Source: Cercophora sp. LCS_1 (lineage: Eukaryota; Ascomycota; Sordariomycetes; Sordariales; Lasiosphaeriaceae). Taken from it: 64,000 nt of DNA. The DNA lies in assembly GCA_036250225.1 (NCBI GenBank), contig JAPZLL010000017.1, positions 124,001 through 188,000 of the forward strand. The letters run 5' to 3'. A program made the position numbers and the translations under genes. Below the pieces are notes generated by a model that made no database searches, had not been told where the DNA came from, and saw only the letters and a program-made list of their open reading frames with translations. The stretch's first letter is position 1. Every line of letters starts with the position of its first letter. Positions 11,509 to 21,476 of this stretch are shown piece by piece.

Positions 11509-11589
11509 TCTCCCGCCGGGAATTGAACCCGGGTCTCGAGGGAAGTCATAGATGACAAGCTCACATACTGACCACTATACTACGGAAGA
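11509..11589 (-). tRNA. tRNA-Asp (GTC), probably with a ~10-nt intron
   Basis: On the minus strand the 5' arm TCTTCCG pairs with the 3' arm CGGGAGA (7 bp with one G-T). The D arm is GTAT-AGTGGTCAG-TAT. The T arm CCGGG-TTCAATT-CCCGG is perfect. The anticodon loop begins T-T-G-T-C-A, giving anticodon GTC. The 81-nt length exceeds a 71-72-nt tRNA-Asp by about ten bases, which fits an intron after position 37. The anticodon stem has four pairs plus a C-C mismatch, so the exact intron boundary is uncertain. Confidence 0.75.
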
Positions 11590-11638
11590 TGCCGCCCAGG
11601 TGGACCCGGGCCGTAGTTGGAAAGAGGCGGAGGGAATC

Positions 11639-11727
11639 TCGGATACGGGGAGTCGAACCCCGGGCTGCTGAGAATCGTCTTCTTTGCAAGATGAGAGTCA
11701 GCGATGTTACCGCTACACCATACCCGA
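11639..11727 (-). tRNA. tRNA-Glu (CTC) with a ~19-nt intron
   Basis: Minus strand: acceptor arm TCGGGTA pairs with TATCCGA. The D arm starts GTGTAGCGGTAAC, as is usual for eukaryotic tRNA-Glu. The anticodon stem GCTGA/TCAGC flanks loop C-T-CTC-A. The T arm is CGGGG-TTCGACT-CCCCG. The extra bases after position 37 form an intron of about 19 nt. It lies 49 bp upstream of the tRNA-Asp gene on the same strand. Confidence 0.88.
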
Positions 11728-12999
11728 TTATTTTTGATGGAAGTCGGTCCTAAGAATTTGCTCAAGTAAGTGTGGGTTGTGGGGTGGGGCGACTTTGAAC
11801 AGGTGGAGTTGGAAAGAGGGTTGGAGCGAGGGATGGTGGGTTCCTTGCCAGGGGACGCAGCCGAGCAAAAGTTTTTCTTCAAGCAATTGCATCCACTTTG
11901 ACATTGCTGAAGAATTACACTCGAAGGAATGCTGATAATGGCGTGCAACTCGCCCACTCCTCCTCAGGACTAAACGAAGATTCGATCCAATTAACATAGT
12001 TCAAGGTCTCCATGTCGTAGCATCGAATTCTCATGGCCCTTTCAACCTTGGGTCTGGAATATGAATCAGCACGGTGGTATTGCGGTAGGCTTGTTCATGG
12101 ACTTGGATGTCTCTCTTCTCCAAGTTGCATAACTCAGCCCTCAACATGTTCGGGGACGCGCCGAGATGTGGCAAGTATTCCGGCAACACCTAAAAGGCAT
12201 TTACGTTCCCGTCCAGTTCGGGCCGGGCATCCTCATTAACTGACGCTCTGCAGCCGAGGTTACACTCCCAGTCTTGTCATTGAGGTAACCACCGGCTGTC
12301 CTTTGACAACACACACACACTTCACATTATTTGGTCAGTCCCCCAGCTCGACACAGCTTAATCGCCCTCCACCTGCTGCGCTATTTTTGCGCAAACAACC
12401 GCCCCTCATGCCAAAGATGAGCGATGCTCGAGATTTGTCATGATGGTTGGATGGCAACCTCTCTTCCCCTTTCCCCCTTCCCCCTCTTCTTCCCAACACC
12501 AGATCCTCGTGCCGGCGAGCTGAAGAGCAACCTATCTGTCGATAGACCTTCGGAAGCACGGGTTGGTCTCGGCAGGTACGCTAGGGAAGTGCTCGCCACT
12601 CAGGACACCCGTCGCTTCGTCTTAGGCTTCACCCTCTGTACACACCTTTGTTTCCGCCACCAGGCAGGCGCAACGCGCACACCTATCGCTGCAACTTGAC
12701 TAACCGGCCTGGCTAACGCGAGGCGGAAACGAGGTACGTACGTCCGCGAGGTGTGGGACGTCGCCGAGGATCAGGCGGCGGTGGAGCTTACCTACATTGC
12801 CGCCCTCATGCGCAACCTCCTCTTGCCTCGAATAGCCTCCCTCAAATTCGGCGCCGACGGCGACGTTGACGAACCGCCTGCGTTGCCATTCTCGTGGACA
12901 ACGGTGCGTCGCCGACCGGACAAGAAAGACTGGGATTTTGGCACGGTTTTCCACCACCAAGAAAGGTAAGGGCAGGGACAGGAGCAGGGAGCATCCTGG
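11728..12999. other. Intergenic with one uncertain short ORF
   Basis: Contains a short CA repeat (about 12308-12319), a C/T-rich stretch near 12465-12500 and one GC-rich short ORF listed separately (12751-12969). Nothing else is recognised. Confidence 0.55.
12751..12969 (+). CDS. Short unrecognised ORF, possibly a gene fragment
   Basis: The 72-codon frame has GC-ending codons and a plausible helical stretch (T-Y-I-A-A-L-M-R-N-L-L-L-P-R-I-A-S-L), and the frame is already open from about 12720. It points toward the convergent HNH-like gene. I do not recognise a family. An antisense frame also covers the same bases, so it could be a relic or chance. No ATG context or splice site settles it. Confidence 0.22.
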   Translation: MWDVAEDQAAVELTYIAALMRNLLLPRIASLKFGADGDVDEPPALPFSWTTVRRRPDKKDWDFGTVFHHQER

Positions 13000-14280
13000 C
13001 TATCTCGAGACCGAAAGGAGCATCTTCCTCCTCAGTCGAGACCGGCCAGAGTCCTTGCAGTATTGCTCCTCCTCCAAGCTGAGCCTCCGCTTCCGTAACC
13101 GCCCCCGAGGCTCCTCTTGTCGCTTAGCAGGACCGAGCTCGTCATAATCACAGCCACCGTTCTCAGAGCTATCGGTCCCAAGGTAGCCACTGTCAAACAG
13201 ACTGGGGCACTCATCTGCCAGCAGTTCGTCGACAGCATCGGCAGACCCCGGTGCGCTTCTCTTCCTAGGAGAACGCGACCTAGCATTCTTCCACATTTTC
13301 CTGCACATCTCGGGACTAGCCTCTTCGGTCTCCCATTCCCCCTTCTCGCGGCTCCAAATGAGTAGGTGCCTCGGCACAGGAGTCGAAGGGAGGAACATAT
13401 CAAAGACACGAGGGCTTAAGATAGTCCAGGCAAAACGCGCGAAGAGACACTCTACCGCCACCGTCGCGGGGATGGGGTGAACGGCGCGGTTGTGCCAGAG
13501 GGTCGGGAGCTGTCCGCTAGGCGTTGAGTTGAAGACGTGTAGAACGAGCTGCGGCGGCTTCTGCTCTGCTGCGGCTCCGTCACGCCCTGTGTCCGTCTCC
13601 TTGCCGTCTCCCCCACTCGTTTCCCCGACCTTGGGAACAAGACAAAAATGCCTCTCGTCAAAGACGCGATGGAGATCCGCCCGTAATGTTAGGAGGTTCG
13701 CTGGTCCGTCAATCGGGTCGCTTGAGAACAGCTGCGTGGGCGAGTACTGTTGCATCTGGTTCGAAAGCCACCAGTCGTCCTCGCCGGCCGGGAACAGGTG
13801 CGCCATCTCTAGGCCGTCGTCGTAGTTGGAGAGCACGCAGCGCCTCGCCGCCTCTCCTCCTATGCGTGTTGCCGCCGCATTCGCCGCCCATCTTTGCCAC
13901 AAGGGTGGCAAATTGCTATGTGGGAAGCGCCAGTGAGAGAAACGCGGCACAGTGGGGTATGGAAGGTCAAGCGGGCCGGGAAGTTGAAAGAAGTACTGCG
14001 GCTCGCGCAGGATGCCGTCATCCGGGCGTTCCACGCTCACAGCGCCGCTACGGTCCGATGAGAAGAAGCCATCGCTCCACCGGTTGCCGGCAATGAGGCC
14101 GCAGGCCGCCAGCGCCGTATCGAAATCGATGCCGCCGTCGTCGAGTGCGGGCAGCGAGAGAAGCACTGTGCGTCCGGGGTAGCCAGGGTGGAGGAAGTTG
14201 GCCATGCGTGGCCGCTGCGCCGTCGCACGGCTGTAGTTCGGCTGAGATCCGGGCTCATTTGCAGCGGGACGCAGTTGCAT
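13000..14280 (-). CDS. HNH-nuclease-like protein (fungal HNH_2 type)
   Basis: One exon, 426 residues from the first in-frame ATG at 14280; a second ATG at 14205 (M-A-N-F-L-H-P-G-Y) is also possible. The N-terminal part (P-G-Y-P-G-R-T-V-L-L-S-L-P-A-L-D-D-G, then A-C-G-L-I-A-G-N-R-W) and the central C-V-L-S-N-Y-D-D-G-L-E-M-A-H-L-F-P ... N-L-L-T-L-R-A-D-L-H-R-V-F-D-E-R-H-F match fungal HNH_2 proteins. The H in A-H-L-F-P and the N-x(7)-H pair are the expected metal-site positions. The C-terminus is basic and low complexity (R-S-R-S-P-R-K-R). The substrate is unknown; many fungal members have no demonstrated nuclease activity. No stops or frameshifts are seen. Confidence 0.82.
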   Translation of the reverse strand: MQLRPAANEPGSQPNYSRATAQRPRMANFLHPGYPGRTVLLSLPALDDGGIDFDTALAACGLIAGNRWSDGFFSSDRSGAVSVERPDDGILREPQYFFQLPGPLDLPYPTVPRFSHWRFPHSNLPPLWQRWAANAAATRIGGEAARRCVLSNYDDGLEMAHLFPAGEDDWWLSNQMQQYSPTQLFSSDPIDGPANLLTLRADLHRVFDERHFCLVPKVGETSGGDGKETDTGRDGAAAEQKPPQLVLHVFNSTPSGQLPTLWHNRAVHPIPATVAVECLFARFAWTILSPRVFDMFLPSTPVPRHLLIWSREKGEWETEEASPEMCRKMWKNARSRSPRKRSAPGSADAVDELLADECPSLFDSGYLGTDSSENGGCDYDELGPAKRQEEPRGRLRKRRLSLEEEQYCKDSGRSRLRRKMLLSVSR

Positions 14281-16228
14281 CTTATATGTTTTGTCGTGAT
14301 CATGAATTGAATGAAACAGGCAGGAGCCGACCGACGAATTTGCCAATCTAGCTTGCGCCGCAGTATTGGTCGGTTGGTCTGTGCCCGCTGGCAGTTGTCT
14401 CGCCAACCAAGAACACAGAGGGTTAGGGTCTACCTACTCGGTGGGTGATGCACCGCTTCCTCACATCACGTCACGTCACCTGTCATATACCAACAAACAC
14501 GTTCAATTCAACTCAATTGCCCACATCTCGGATCGATCGCTCCCCGGCTTTTAGCTCCTGAAGGCCGGATCTTGTTCCAAAACCGAGGCTATCCAGCCTT
14601 CCACAGCCGCGCAACATTGACACACCTCGCTAAGCAACCTCGCAACTCCGCCAAACCACAGCCAAATCTACGGCAGGCCTCGCGATGTGGCGTGATGAAG
14701 GCGTTGTGGATGGTATCAGTCAACGGATGGCATGATTTTACCCTCGCCAGCTCCATGAGAGTCGCAGGATCTATCTGCATGAGCCACGTGCATCACTCGG
14801 AAGTACGCCTCTTTGCCTCTTCCTCTTAGGTTTTTGTGGACGACATGGGCATTGAGTGTTTCTCGTTCAGTGAGCCCATTCTCCTTGGCTGTGTCAAGCA
14901 CTCTGGCTGCATACGCCGCCATCGTCTCGACATGCTAGGCTGCCATGGTGTATGCGTTTGAGTGGGACAGAAAGTGAGTAAGAACCTCCGAGATTCTCGT
15001 GAGTCGGGGAGTGTTGCATGAGAATGGAGAAGGTGACAGCTGTGATGCGTGGAACGGTAACCCTTACATAAAGCTTGAGAAACGTAGGGAGAAACGGGGG
15101 GATAGATTGCTTTGTGGGGTTAAAGCTGGCTTTGTAGTCCCACTCTGGGGCGCTGGGAGCCGTTTTCCACTACCCAGTAATCTTGGTGTCCGTTTTCTGC
15201 CCCTTCCGCTGGAGTTGAAGCAATTGACACCTTCCTCTGGCGACCGGAGCTTAGAGGATGTGCAAGGCGCGCAACAGGTGCTTAGCCCCTGTGTAGGTCA
15301 CGTGTCACACGCCGGTGTAAGCCGTCTAGATCAACGACAGGTAACAGCGAACCTCCATCAATCTCTCAAGCCAATCCCTTGCCAGAAAATACTCTACTCT
15401 GGTGCATCTCCTGCCTTGGGTGCAACATCGCACTCCGGTATCAAGGTGACCGGGACGCAAGGAACATCGGGCACATGTAACCCCCATTCTCCTCTCTCAT
15501 ATGTCTCCGGAACCCAAAACAACGCAGACAGCTTCTCATCGTCATTTCGACTTCACATGGGAACGGTTGAGTTGCAGACGGCGAATGTTCCCCTTCCACA
15601 GGAAGCTTAGCCGGACGTAGTATAAGAAAACTTGCCACCCATGGAAAGCACAAGTCCTATATTCACGTCGTCGCCGTAGATACTGATGCTCGGACTTTGT
15701 TATTACTGTGGCCGAGCCATGCCCGGTTGTTCGCCCCATCAGGTAAGCCCCCCAGGATACCCATTGTGCATTCAATGTACCCCGCGGAAGGTGGGTGAGG
15801 CGATGGAGACAGGGGGCTTGTGAAGGTGCATATTTTTGTAAACGGGAGGTGTTCGTTTGATGGGGAGACATGGCCGATTTCGGCGCGAATTTGAAAGTTA
15901 CTGGCCAATTACTTGCCTTCGCAGCTGTGAGGGGTTGGGAGCGAAATGCGTCCCGGCATCGATGGAGGGTTGAAGTCCGTTCAAGGTTGGGTTTGAGGTG
16001 GAGGAAGCGCCGGCCTCTCGAGGCAGGTACCCCCCAACGCCGAAACTCTAATTGCCCTCACCGGATGAGTCAATGGGAACTTTGACCATGACGCATGCTT
16101 GAACACGAATCGCCTGCCTGATCGTGCGTTCCAAGTTTACAGCCCATCCCTGCAACACCGCAATCACCAATCAACATTCACACAGAAGAGCAACCAGCGA
16201 AGTATCGTTTTCACTCGCCGCCAACAGC
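14281..16228. other. Intergenic, no supported gene
   Basis: Nearly 2 kb between the divergent HNH-like and NADAR genes. A 203-codon frame at 14999-15610 and shorter frames have no motif, and overlapping antisense frames are equally long. Nothing supported. Confidence 0.55.
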
Positions 16229-16873
16229 ATGCCTCTCAAACACAAGAAACAAGCCCCGCCGCACGACGAGAACATAATCTTCTTTTACATGCCCGACGCA
16301 GAACGCGGCGAACTCTGCCAATGGTACCCCTCCACCTTTTCCGTCTCCAAATCCACCATCGCCTCTCTGGTCTCATATTCCGACGACGAACCAACCACCT
16401 CAACAGATCCACAGCCCGCTGATGACGAGCTTATTACCTTCACCTGCGCCGAGCAGTTCATGATGTACTGCAAAGCAGCACGCTTTCACGACATTGCCGC
16501 CCAGCGGAAGATCATGGCTACGACTGATCCAAAGGCGCAGAAGAGCATCGGCAAGACGATCACTGGGTTCTACGATGCTTCATGGGACGAGGTGAAGAGC
16601 GACGTGGTCGTTGCGGGGAATATGGCCAAGTTTGGGCAGAATTCCAAGTTGAAGGCGAAGTTGCTGAACACAGGCGAGAAGATGTTGGTTGAAGCAGCGA
16701 GCAAGGATCGGGTGTGGGGGATTGGGTTTAATGCGAACCAGGCACTGCATCATCGAGATCAATGGGGAGAGAATCGACTGGGAAAGGCGTTGATGCTCGT
16801 GAGAGGGCGGTTGAGGGAACAGGAAACCGGGAGTCAAGAGGAGGGAAAGAAGGCGGTAAGTGTGGGAATGTAA
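16229..16873 (+). CDS. NADAR-domain protein (YbiA-like)
   Basis: Single exon, 214 residues; 16229 is the first ATG of the open frame. NADAR features: F-F-Y-M-P near residue 20, then C-Q-W-Y-P-S-T-F, F-T-C-A-E-Q-F-M-M-Y-C-K-A, A-Q-R-K-I-M-A-T-T-D-P-K-A-Q-K, W-D-E-V-K, L-V-E-A-A-S-K-D-R-V-W-G-I-G, and L-G-K-A-L-M-L-V-R at the end. Bacterial and plant relatives are N-glycosidases that clear reactive riboflavin-pathway intermediates, and others act on ADP-ribose adducts. The substrate in this fungus is not known. The active-site acidic and tryptophan positions appear kept. Confidence 0.92.
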   Translation: MPLKHKKQAPPHDENIIFFYMPDAERGELCQWYPSTFSVSKSTIASLVSYSDDEPTTSTDPQPADDELITFTCAEQFMMYCKAARFHDIAAQRKIMATTDPKAQKSIGKTITGFYDASWDEVKSDVVVAGNMAKFGQNSKLKAKLLNTGEKMLVEAASKDRVWGIGFNANQALHHRDQWGENRLGKALMLVRGRLREQETGSQEEGKKAVSVGM

Positions 16874-17194
16874 TGAGCTGCTGGGATACAGGGAGGTGTT
16901 TCTTCAAGATAACGTTATGGGCCCCGTGAAATGATGAAAAAGGTGGCATGATTCTGCACATTTGTGCAGACTCGGGGTGCGAAAGGCCAGCAAGGCTCTG
17001 AGGCTGAGTGTTGAACCCCGGCGCTTCGAAGATGTGGGCGCCGTTAGCGCGTCGAGATGAGATGAGCCCATGCCCCTTTTTCCCTGCTTCCTTTTTTATT
17101 CTCTGGTTTGCTCTCCGTCAAAACCACCAGATGCCGTCGCGCGTGTCCCAGAACAAGACCGAACCCATCCATCCGACTCGGCTCAGTTCTCGCC
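16874..17194. other. Intergenic (5' flank of the CFEM gene)
   Basis: Short gap with no feature recognised. It must include the promoter of the CFEM gene. Confidence 0.55.
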
Positions 17195-18159
17195 ATGCGT
17201 CGCGCAAGTCGCCCAGGCAGCGCCGCCTCGTTGGCTGCCACAGTCCTTATGATCCTGCTGGTATGCGTTGTCCCGGTGGCTTCGCAGGCTGTTGACCCCG
17301 ATTTGATCAACTTTTCCACCATGGCTGAGTGGAAAGACCTGCGCTTCTGCGTGCAGTGTATCCTCCAAGAATGTTCCCTCGAGCACATTCTCTATGTGAT
17401 AGGCTGCGAAACCAACGCCTGCATCTGCCGTGGTAGCACTCTTGGTGATGCTGCCCCCAAACTCAGCAAGATGGCCCTCAGTCGATGCAACAATCTCAAT
17501 GACGCGACAATAGCCACTAGCATTCTCATAGCCTACTGCTTAGCCAAGGGCTACACCGAGCTCGTGCACCCGACCGTCCTGCAAACCACGACGACAGGTG
17601 TGTACACCATCACCGTCACCAAAGCCGCAATCACCGTCGTCCAAACCCGCGTGGTCAACGTTGCCGCTGTCCGGATTCCGGGGAACAGCGGTTCGATTCC
17701 GCCGTACCTCATCCCGACGCTGGCAACTGTCCTCGCTACCTGCGCAGCCCCTCTCTTCTGGCCCCAGTCCCAGTCCCGCGTTTGCATGTAGATGCTGAGA
17801 CGACAGTCCTTCATCTAGGCACCACTACCACGAAGCCTCGACCAACCTCTCCCATCGAAACACCCGACATGTCGGCGACCGCGACAACCCGGGAAGTGGA
17901 GGAGACCCAGACATTGTGGACCACACTGAGCAGCGAGTCTCCTTTCATTACAAATTTCAGAACGGCCGACGGCCAGGGTCCCAGCATTGATGGGCAACAG
18001 GATAACTCCAAAAAGTTGGGCGGAGGAGCGATAGCTGGCATCATCATTGCCGTGGTTTCCGCCATCGTTGCCATCGTTGGGGTCTTTTATGCTAGGAGGA
18101 TGTTCAAGGATGGGCGAATGATGCTTCACTGGAGCTTGGGAGGGCGGGGTGCCAGATAG
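17195..18159 (+). CDS. CFEM-domain single-pass membrane protein
   Basis: Modelled as 17195-17703 joined to 17748-18159, 306 residues. The 44-bp intron (GTACCT...GCGCAG) is the simplest junction joining the two frames, but its exact ends are uncertain. The protein has a basic start, a hydrophobic signal segment (V-L-M-I-L-L-V-C-V-V), then a CFEM-like block with eight cysteines (W-K-D-L-R-F-C-V-Q-C-I ... E-C ... G-C ... A-C-I-C ... R-C ... Y-C-L). A Thr-rich spacer follows, and a transmembrane helix (G-A-I-A-G-I-I-I-A-V-V-S-A-I-V-A-I-V-G-V) before a short basic tail. CFEM proteins sit at the fungal cell surface; some bind haem or act in host interaction. No ligand can be assigned. Confidence 0.8.
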
Positions 18160-18606
18160 CATCCGAGGACAAACGGATTCATATTTCTTGGAGTTGCCTC
18201 CACAGTGTTCCTGCGAGTTGGGCCTAACAGCATGGCTCTCGACATGTAGCACGCGTGATACGGGTCTGCGACTTCCATGCCAGGTTGGACGAATTCTTGT
18301 GACATTGTGTCCCCACTGCGTAGCTCCGTGTTTAGCTGGAGAGTTCCTCTTACCAATCAACCTTGATAACCCGTACGGTAGTGCTTCGCTTCACAAAGCC
18401 TTGAGCGGTGATTTCCTTGTCGGGCGAATGGTATCGAGCAGTCGCTGTCCCCAAGTCTGTGGTTACTTTTGGACAACGTACCGCAGATGTTGGAGAAAAC
18501 TTCACGTCGTATCAGTCCAACTTCCCGTTGCACAAACACTCATCCAATGTATAATCCCGTTTCTTTGACGTCACACCTGTGGCTCTGCTTCCCTGCTGGT
18601 TTCATC
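18160..18606. other. Intergenic, convergent 3' flanks
   Basis: Between the CFEM gene (+) and the acetyltransferase gene (-). No feature recognised. Confidence 0.6.
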
Positions 18607-19305
18607 TCAGTTGACAGCGCTGCCAAGATCCATGCGAAACAACGCCCCAGGCCAGGGGTCCTTGTTTGGACGAACGACAGAAAAGTTCCCGATCTTCTTG
18701 AACCCTTGAGCTTCGTAGTATCTAGGACCAAAGTTAGTCGCCGTCTCTTTAGTTGATAAAACGACTTACTGCACAAGCTTTCCATCGTTTCCCGCCCAGC
18801 AGTCCACGAAAACCACGCTCCTCCCTTCTTCCTCCGCAATAGCCTTGACATGTTGAATCAGGGCAGCCCCAGCCCCCTTCCTTAGATCTCCAGTCGTGAA
18901 ATCAGAGACGAGAAACACAAGAAAGGTGAAGTTCTTCGCCTCCGAAATCACATCCTCCAAATGTTCCTGCGTGCTGACATATGACGGCCAGTCGTTGGCG
19001 CGAGCATGTGCGGTGCCAACTCGGACAACCTTGCGCTCCCCATCGGCCTCGCATTCAACCTCAGCAATCCAAACATGGCAGGAATTGCCCTCCCCAGTGA
19101 GACGGTAGTGGTTCGCATCGTGGATGGTCTGCTCTTGCTTCGCTAGGAACCCGTCAACCTCGGAAAACGGCTGCTCGCCCCACTGCGCTCCGCTACCAAT
19201 CGAAGCCTGAAAAGGAAGACTCGAATCGAAGGCGGCCGTGATGAACTTGGCATCGCGATGTTTCAGCTCTGCGTGTCGAATCTTGAACCTGCCAATTTCC
19301 GCCAT
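18607..19305 (-). CDS. GNAT-family N-acetyltransferase
   Basis: Two exons, complement(18607-18721, 18770-19305), 216 residues. The 48-bp intron has GTAAGT donor, GCGACTAAC branch and CCTAG acceptor; splicing gives G-K-L-V-Q-Y-Y-E-A-Q-G-F-K-K-I-G. GNAT features: F-L-V-F-L-V-S-D-F-T strand, then the acetyl-CoA loop D-L-R-K-G-A-G-A-A-L-I-Q-H-V (Q/R-x-x-G-x-G/A type), then V-F-V-D-C-W-A-G-N-D-G-K-L-V and the terminal Y-Y-E-A-Q-G-F segment. The acceptor substrate is unknown; the N-terminal half is insert-rich compared with minimal GNATs. It lies 136 bp downstream of the cyclase-like gene on the same strand. Confidence 0.9.
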
Positions 19306-19441
19306 GTTGCCGATGTGCTAAAGACAAGGAACCGGCGAGCCCGCGCCTGTGACATGACCTCACATATGTACCCCGCACGTAGGCTGCCATCCAACGGGAT
19401 AACAGTCCGCCGAATGATGACTCCTCACCGAACCCCAAACC

Positions 19442-20233
19442 TCACAATGGTCCCACAACCTTTGCCCACGCCTCCAGCAGCAGCAAAACCGCCATACTCG
19501 CCGCCAACGCATCCTTGACAACAGTCCCAAGACTCCAAGACCCATCAATCCTGCTCACCATCGGCAGTCCAACAACAAAATAGCTCGCATACCCCAACGA
19601 CCCCAACCGCAGCATCCTCTCCCTGTCCTTGTACAAAAACAAATCCTCCAGCAATGGACTCGCCATAACCCACGTCTCCGCAAACGCCAGCCCATACGCT
19701 AGTCCCAAAACCACAACCCACCTCCCCGATCCCTTCACCCCGAGCGTCTTGACGATCCACCCCTCCAACACCATCAACCCCGTGAAATAACTCATAAAAT
19801 ACGCATGCGTGAGCGGATACATGAAAACAGGCACGGCCTGCCTATCCTGCCCAATGATATCCGAACTCAACGCCCACTTGACATCAAACGCGTAGCGCAT
19901 CCCCATCAGGTCAAAGAAATATGCCGTGCCGAGATACGTTCCGAAGAACACGAGCATGGCGATCCACACGTTGAGTTTGAACCAGTAGGTTTGCCACCAT
20001 GGTTTTTGGGAGGAGGTGAGGAGCGCGGGCAGGAGTACAGAGGGCGACGCGACGAGGAAGGAGAAGAGGAGGTAGTCGGCGTCGGACCAGATGCGGAGGA
20101 TGCCGGTTTGCATTACCAAAAGGATAGATAAGATCCAGAGGGGGGATTGGGCGAGAATGAGGCGGTGGGTTTGGGAGGCTTCGTCGCGGAAGGTGCTGTT
20201 GGGACCGTGACGTGGCGGGGTGGTTAGCGACAT
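19442..20233 (-). CDS. Cycloeucalenol cycloisomerase-like membrane protein
   Basis: Single exon, 263 residues. Several hydrophobic helices. The conserved blocks resemble plant cycloeucalenol cycloisomerase (CPI1): W-F-K-L-N-V-W-I-A ... G-T-Y-L-G-T-A-Y-F-F-D-L-M-G, Y-P-L-T-H-A-Y-F-M-S-Y-F, L-A-F-A-E-T-W-V-M-A, M-L-R-L-G-S-L-G-Y-A-S-Y-F-V-V-G-L-P-M, and V-V-K-D-A-L-A-A-S-M. In plants the enzyme opens the 9,19-cyclopropyl ring of cycloeucalenol. Fungi make sterols through lanosterol, so the substrate here must differ or be unknown. It is an endoplasmic-reticulum membrane protein by analogy. The frame is intact and starts with a good ATG. Confidence 0.82.
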   Translation of the reverse strand: MSLTTPPRHGPNSTFRDEASQTHRLILAQSPLWILSILLVMQTGILRIWSDADYLLFSFLVASPSVLLPALLTSSQKPWWQTYWFKLNVWIAMLVFFGTYLGTAYFFDLMGMRYAFDVKWALSSDIIGQDRQAVPVFMYPLTHAYFMSYFTGLMVLEGWIVKTLGVKGSGRWVVVLGLAYGLAFAETWVMASPLLEDLFLYKDRERMLRLGSLGYASYFVVGLPMVSRIDGSWSLGTVVKDALAASMAVLLLLEAWAKVVGPL

Positions 20234-21476
20234 GGTTTAGGTTTGGGGAAGGAGCAATCTTGCGATCTGTGAGGCAGGTACGGGACGTCGATGTGCGGGT
20301 TCGGGGCGGGAAGTTGCGCGGGATGTTTGAGGGCCCGAGGGCAGGCGCAGATTGGAAGGAGGGAAGGAGATGAGGCGGGGGCTTGGAGGACGGACGGTGA
20401 TCGGAAGGCGCGCCAGCGCGGGGTCGGGAACAACGCGCCGATGTGGGTCTGCGCAATCGCTAGGTTTGTACAAAATAATATCGGCTTCACAGGGTCGAGA
20501 GGGTTTCTGGCCCCTTTCGCTCTGGGAGACACAAGTTGGGGAAAAAGAATTAATAACACCAAGTTCTCAACCTGTTTTCACTGTTATCATCCATCCCAAG
20601 GAAGCTGTCAATCCAAACACAACAGACGTGGTTCATGTTAGCCTGCCATGGGACGAGGCGGGACTTCCTTACCAGTGGTCGCTGCACCTTCTGCCTGTGG
20701 CGTTCCGGCTCTTTCCTGTTGCAAACTCACGCCCTAAATTCTCGCTTCCGAGCTTTGGCTTGGATGGGGTGACTCCTGCTTTCTCTCAAAAATCCCGTTC
20801 CGGCGTCCTCTGTCGCCAGTCTTCCAAGACTGAGGCCAGGAAGCCCCCGATACCATCAATGGAAGGACTAGTGTTGCCAATCGCAATCAGTGATGAGCTC
20901 ATAATCTGGCTTATAATTCTCAAGTTTAACCACTTTCAGACCTTTCAAAGAATGCATGTGTCACCCGCTACCTCACCAAGCCCATGTGGACTAAAATGGA
21001 CGGTATCTAGTCCAACCTGAGTGGGGAGCCCAAGCTGGTCAGAAAGAATGTAAGCGTCTTGTGTCCAGACCTAGTTGGGTTCTTTGTATGCCGGTTATTT
21101 GTTTTGTGCTAGTTTTCCTGGCCTACTTGACAGCGAATTTTCCTCTATGTTTCATTCCCATCGCCTGCCGCTAAAGCATAACACAATGAGTTCCTTCACA
21201 AAAATTCTCCTCAGCGCTTGCAGCAAGCCTTCTTTTTCGATCTAGGAGGTGGGAATCTCCCGCCCCTCCAGGTCGGATCGGGGGGTGTTTGGCAATTGGT
21301 TCCATCAATGCAATGCAACCACAACTGGACGGCTCAGGATTCTTCGCCAATCCTTGTTCAGGCAACGGGGCGGCCAAGAAGCGGGGATCATCATGGCTCA
21401 GCCGCAATCTCCTCACAGGCGTCAAACCCAGAAAACACTGCCAAGTATTGTATTGTACCTTAGCTCCCCCCATGCG
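20234..21476. other. Intergenic, divergent promoter region, no gene seen
   Basis: Between the cyclase-like gene (-) and a HET gene (+). The HET frame is open back to 21249, so an earlier start is possible. The other open frames lack motifs. Confidence 0.55.

Noticed and set aside
14999..15610. 203-codon plus-strand frame between HNH-like and NADAR genes
   Set aside because: No domain, mixed composition, overlapped by minus-strand frames of similar length.
20352..21020. 222-codon plus-strand frame upstream of the 21.5-kb HET gene
   Set aside because: No motif, no good start, and an AT-poor to neutral change in composition along its length.
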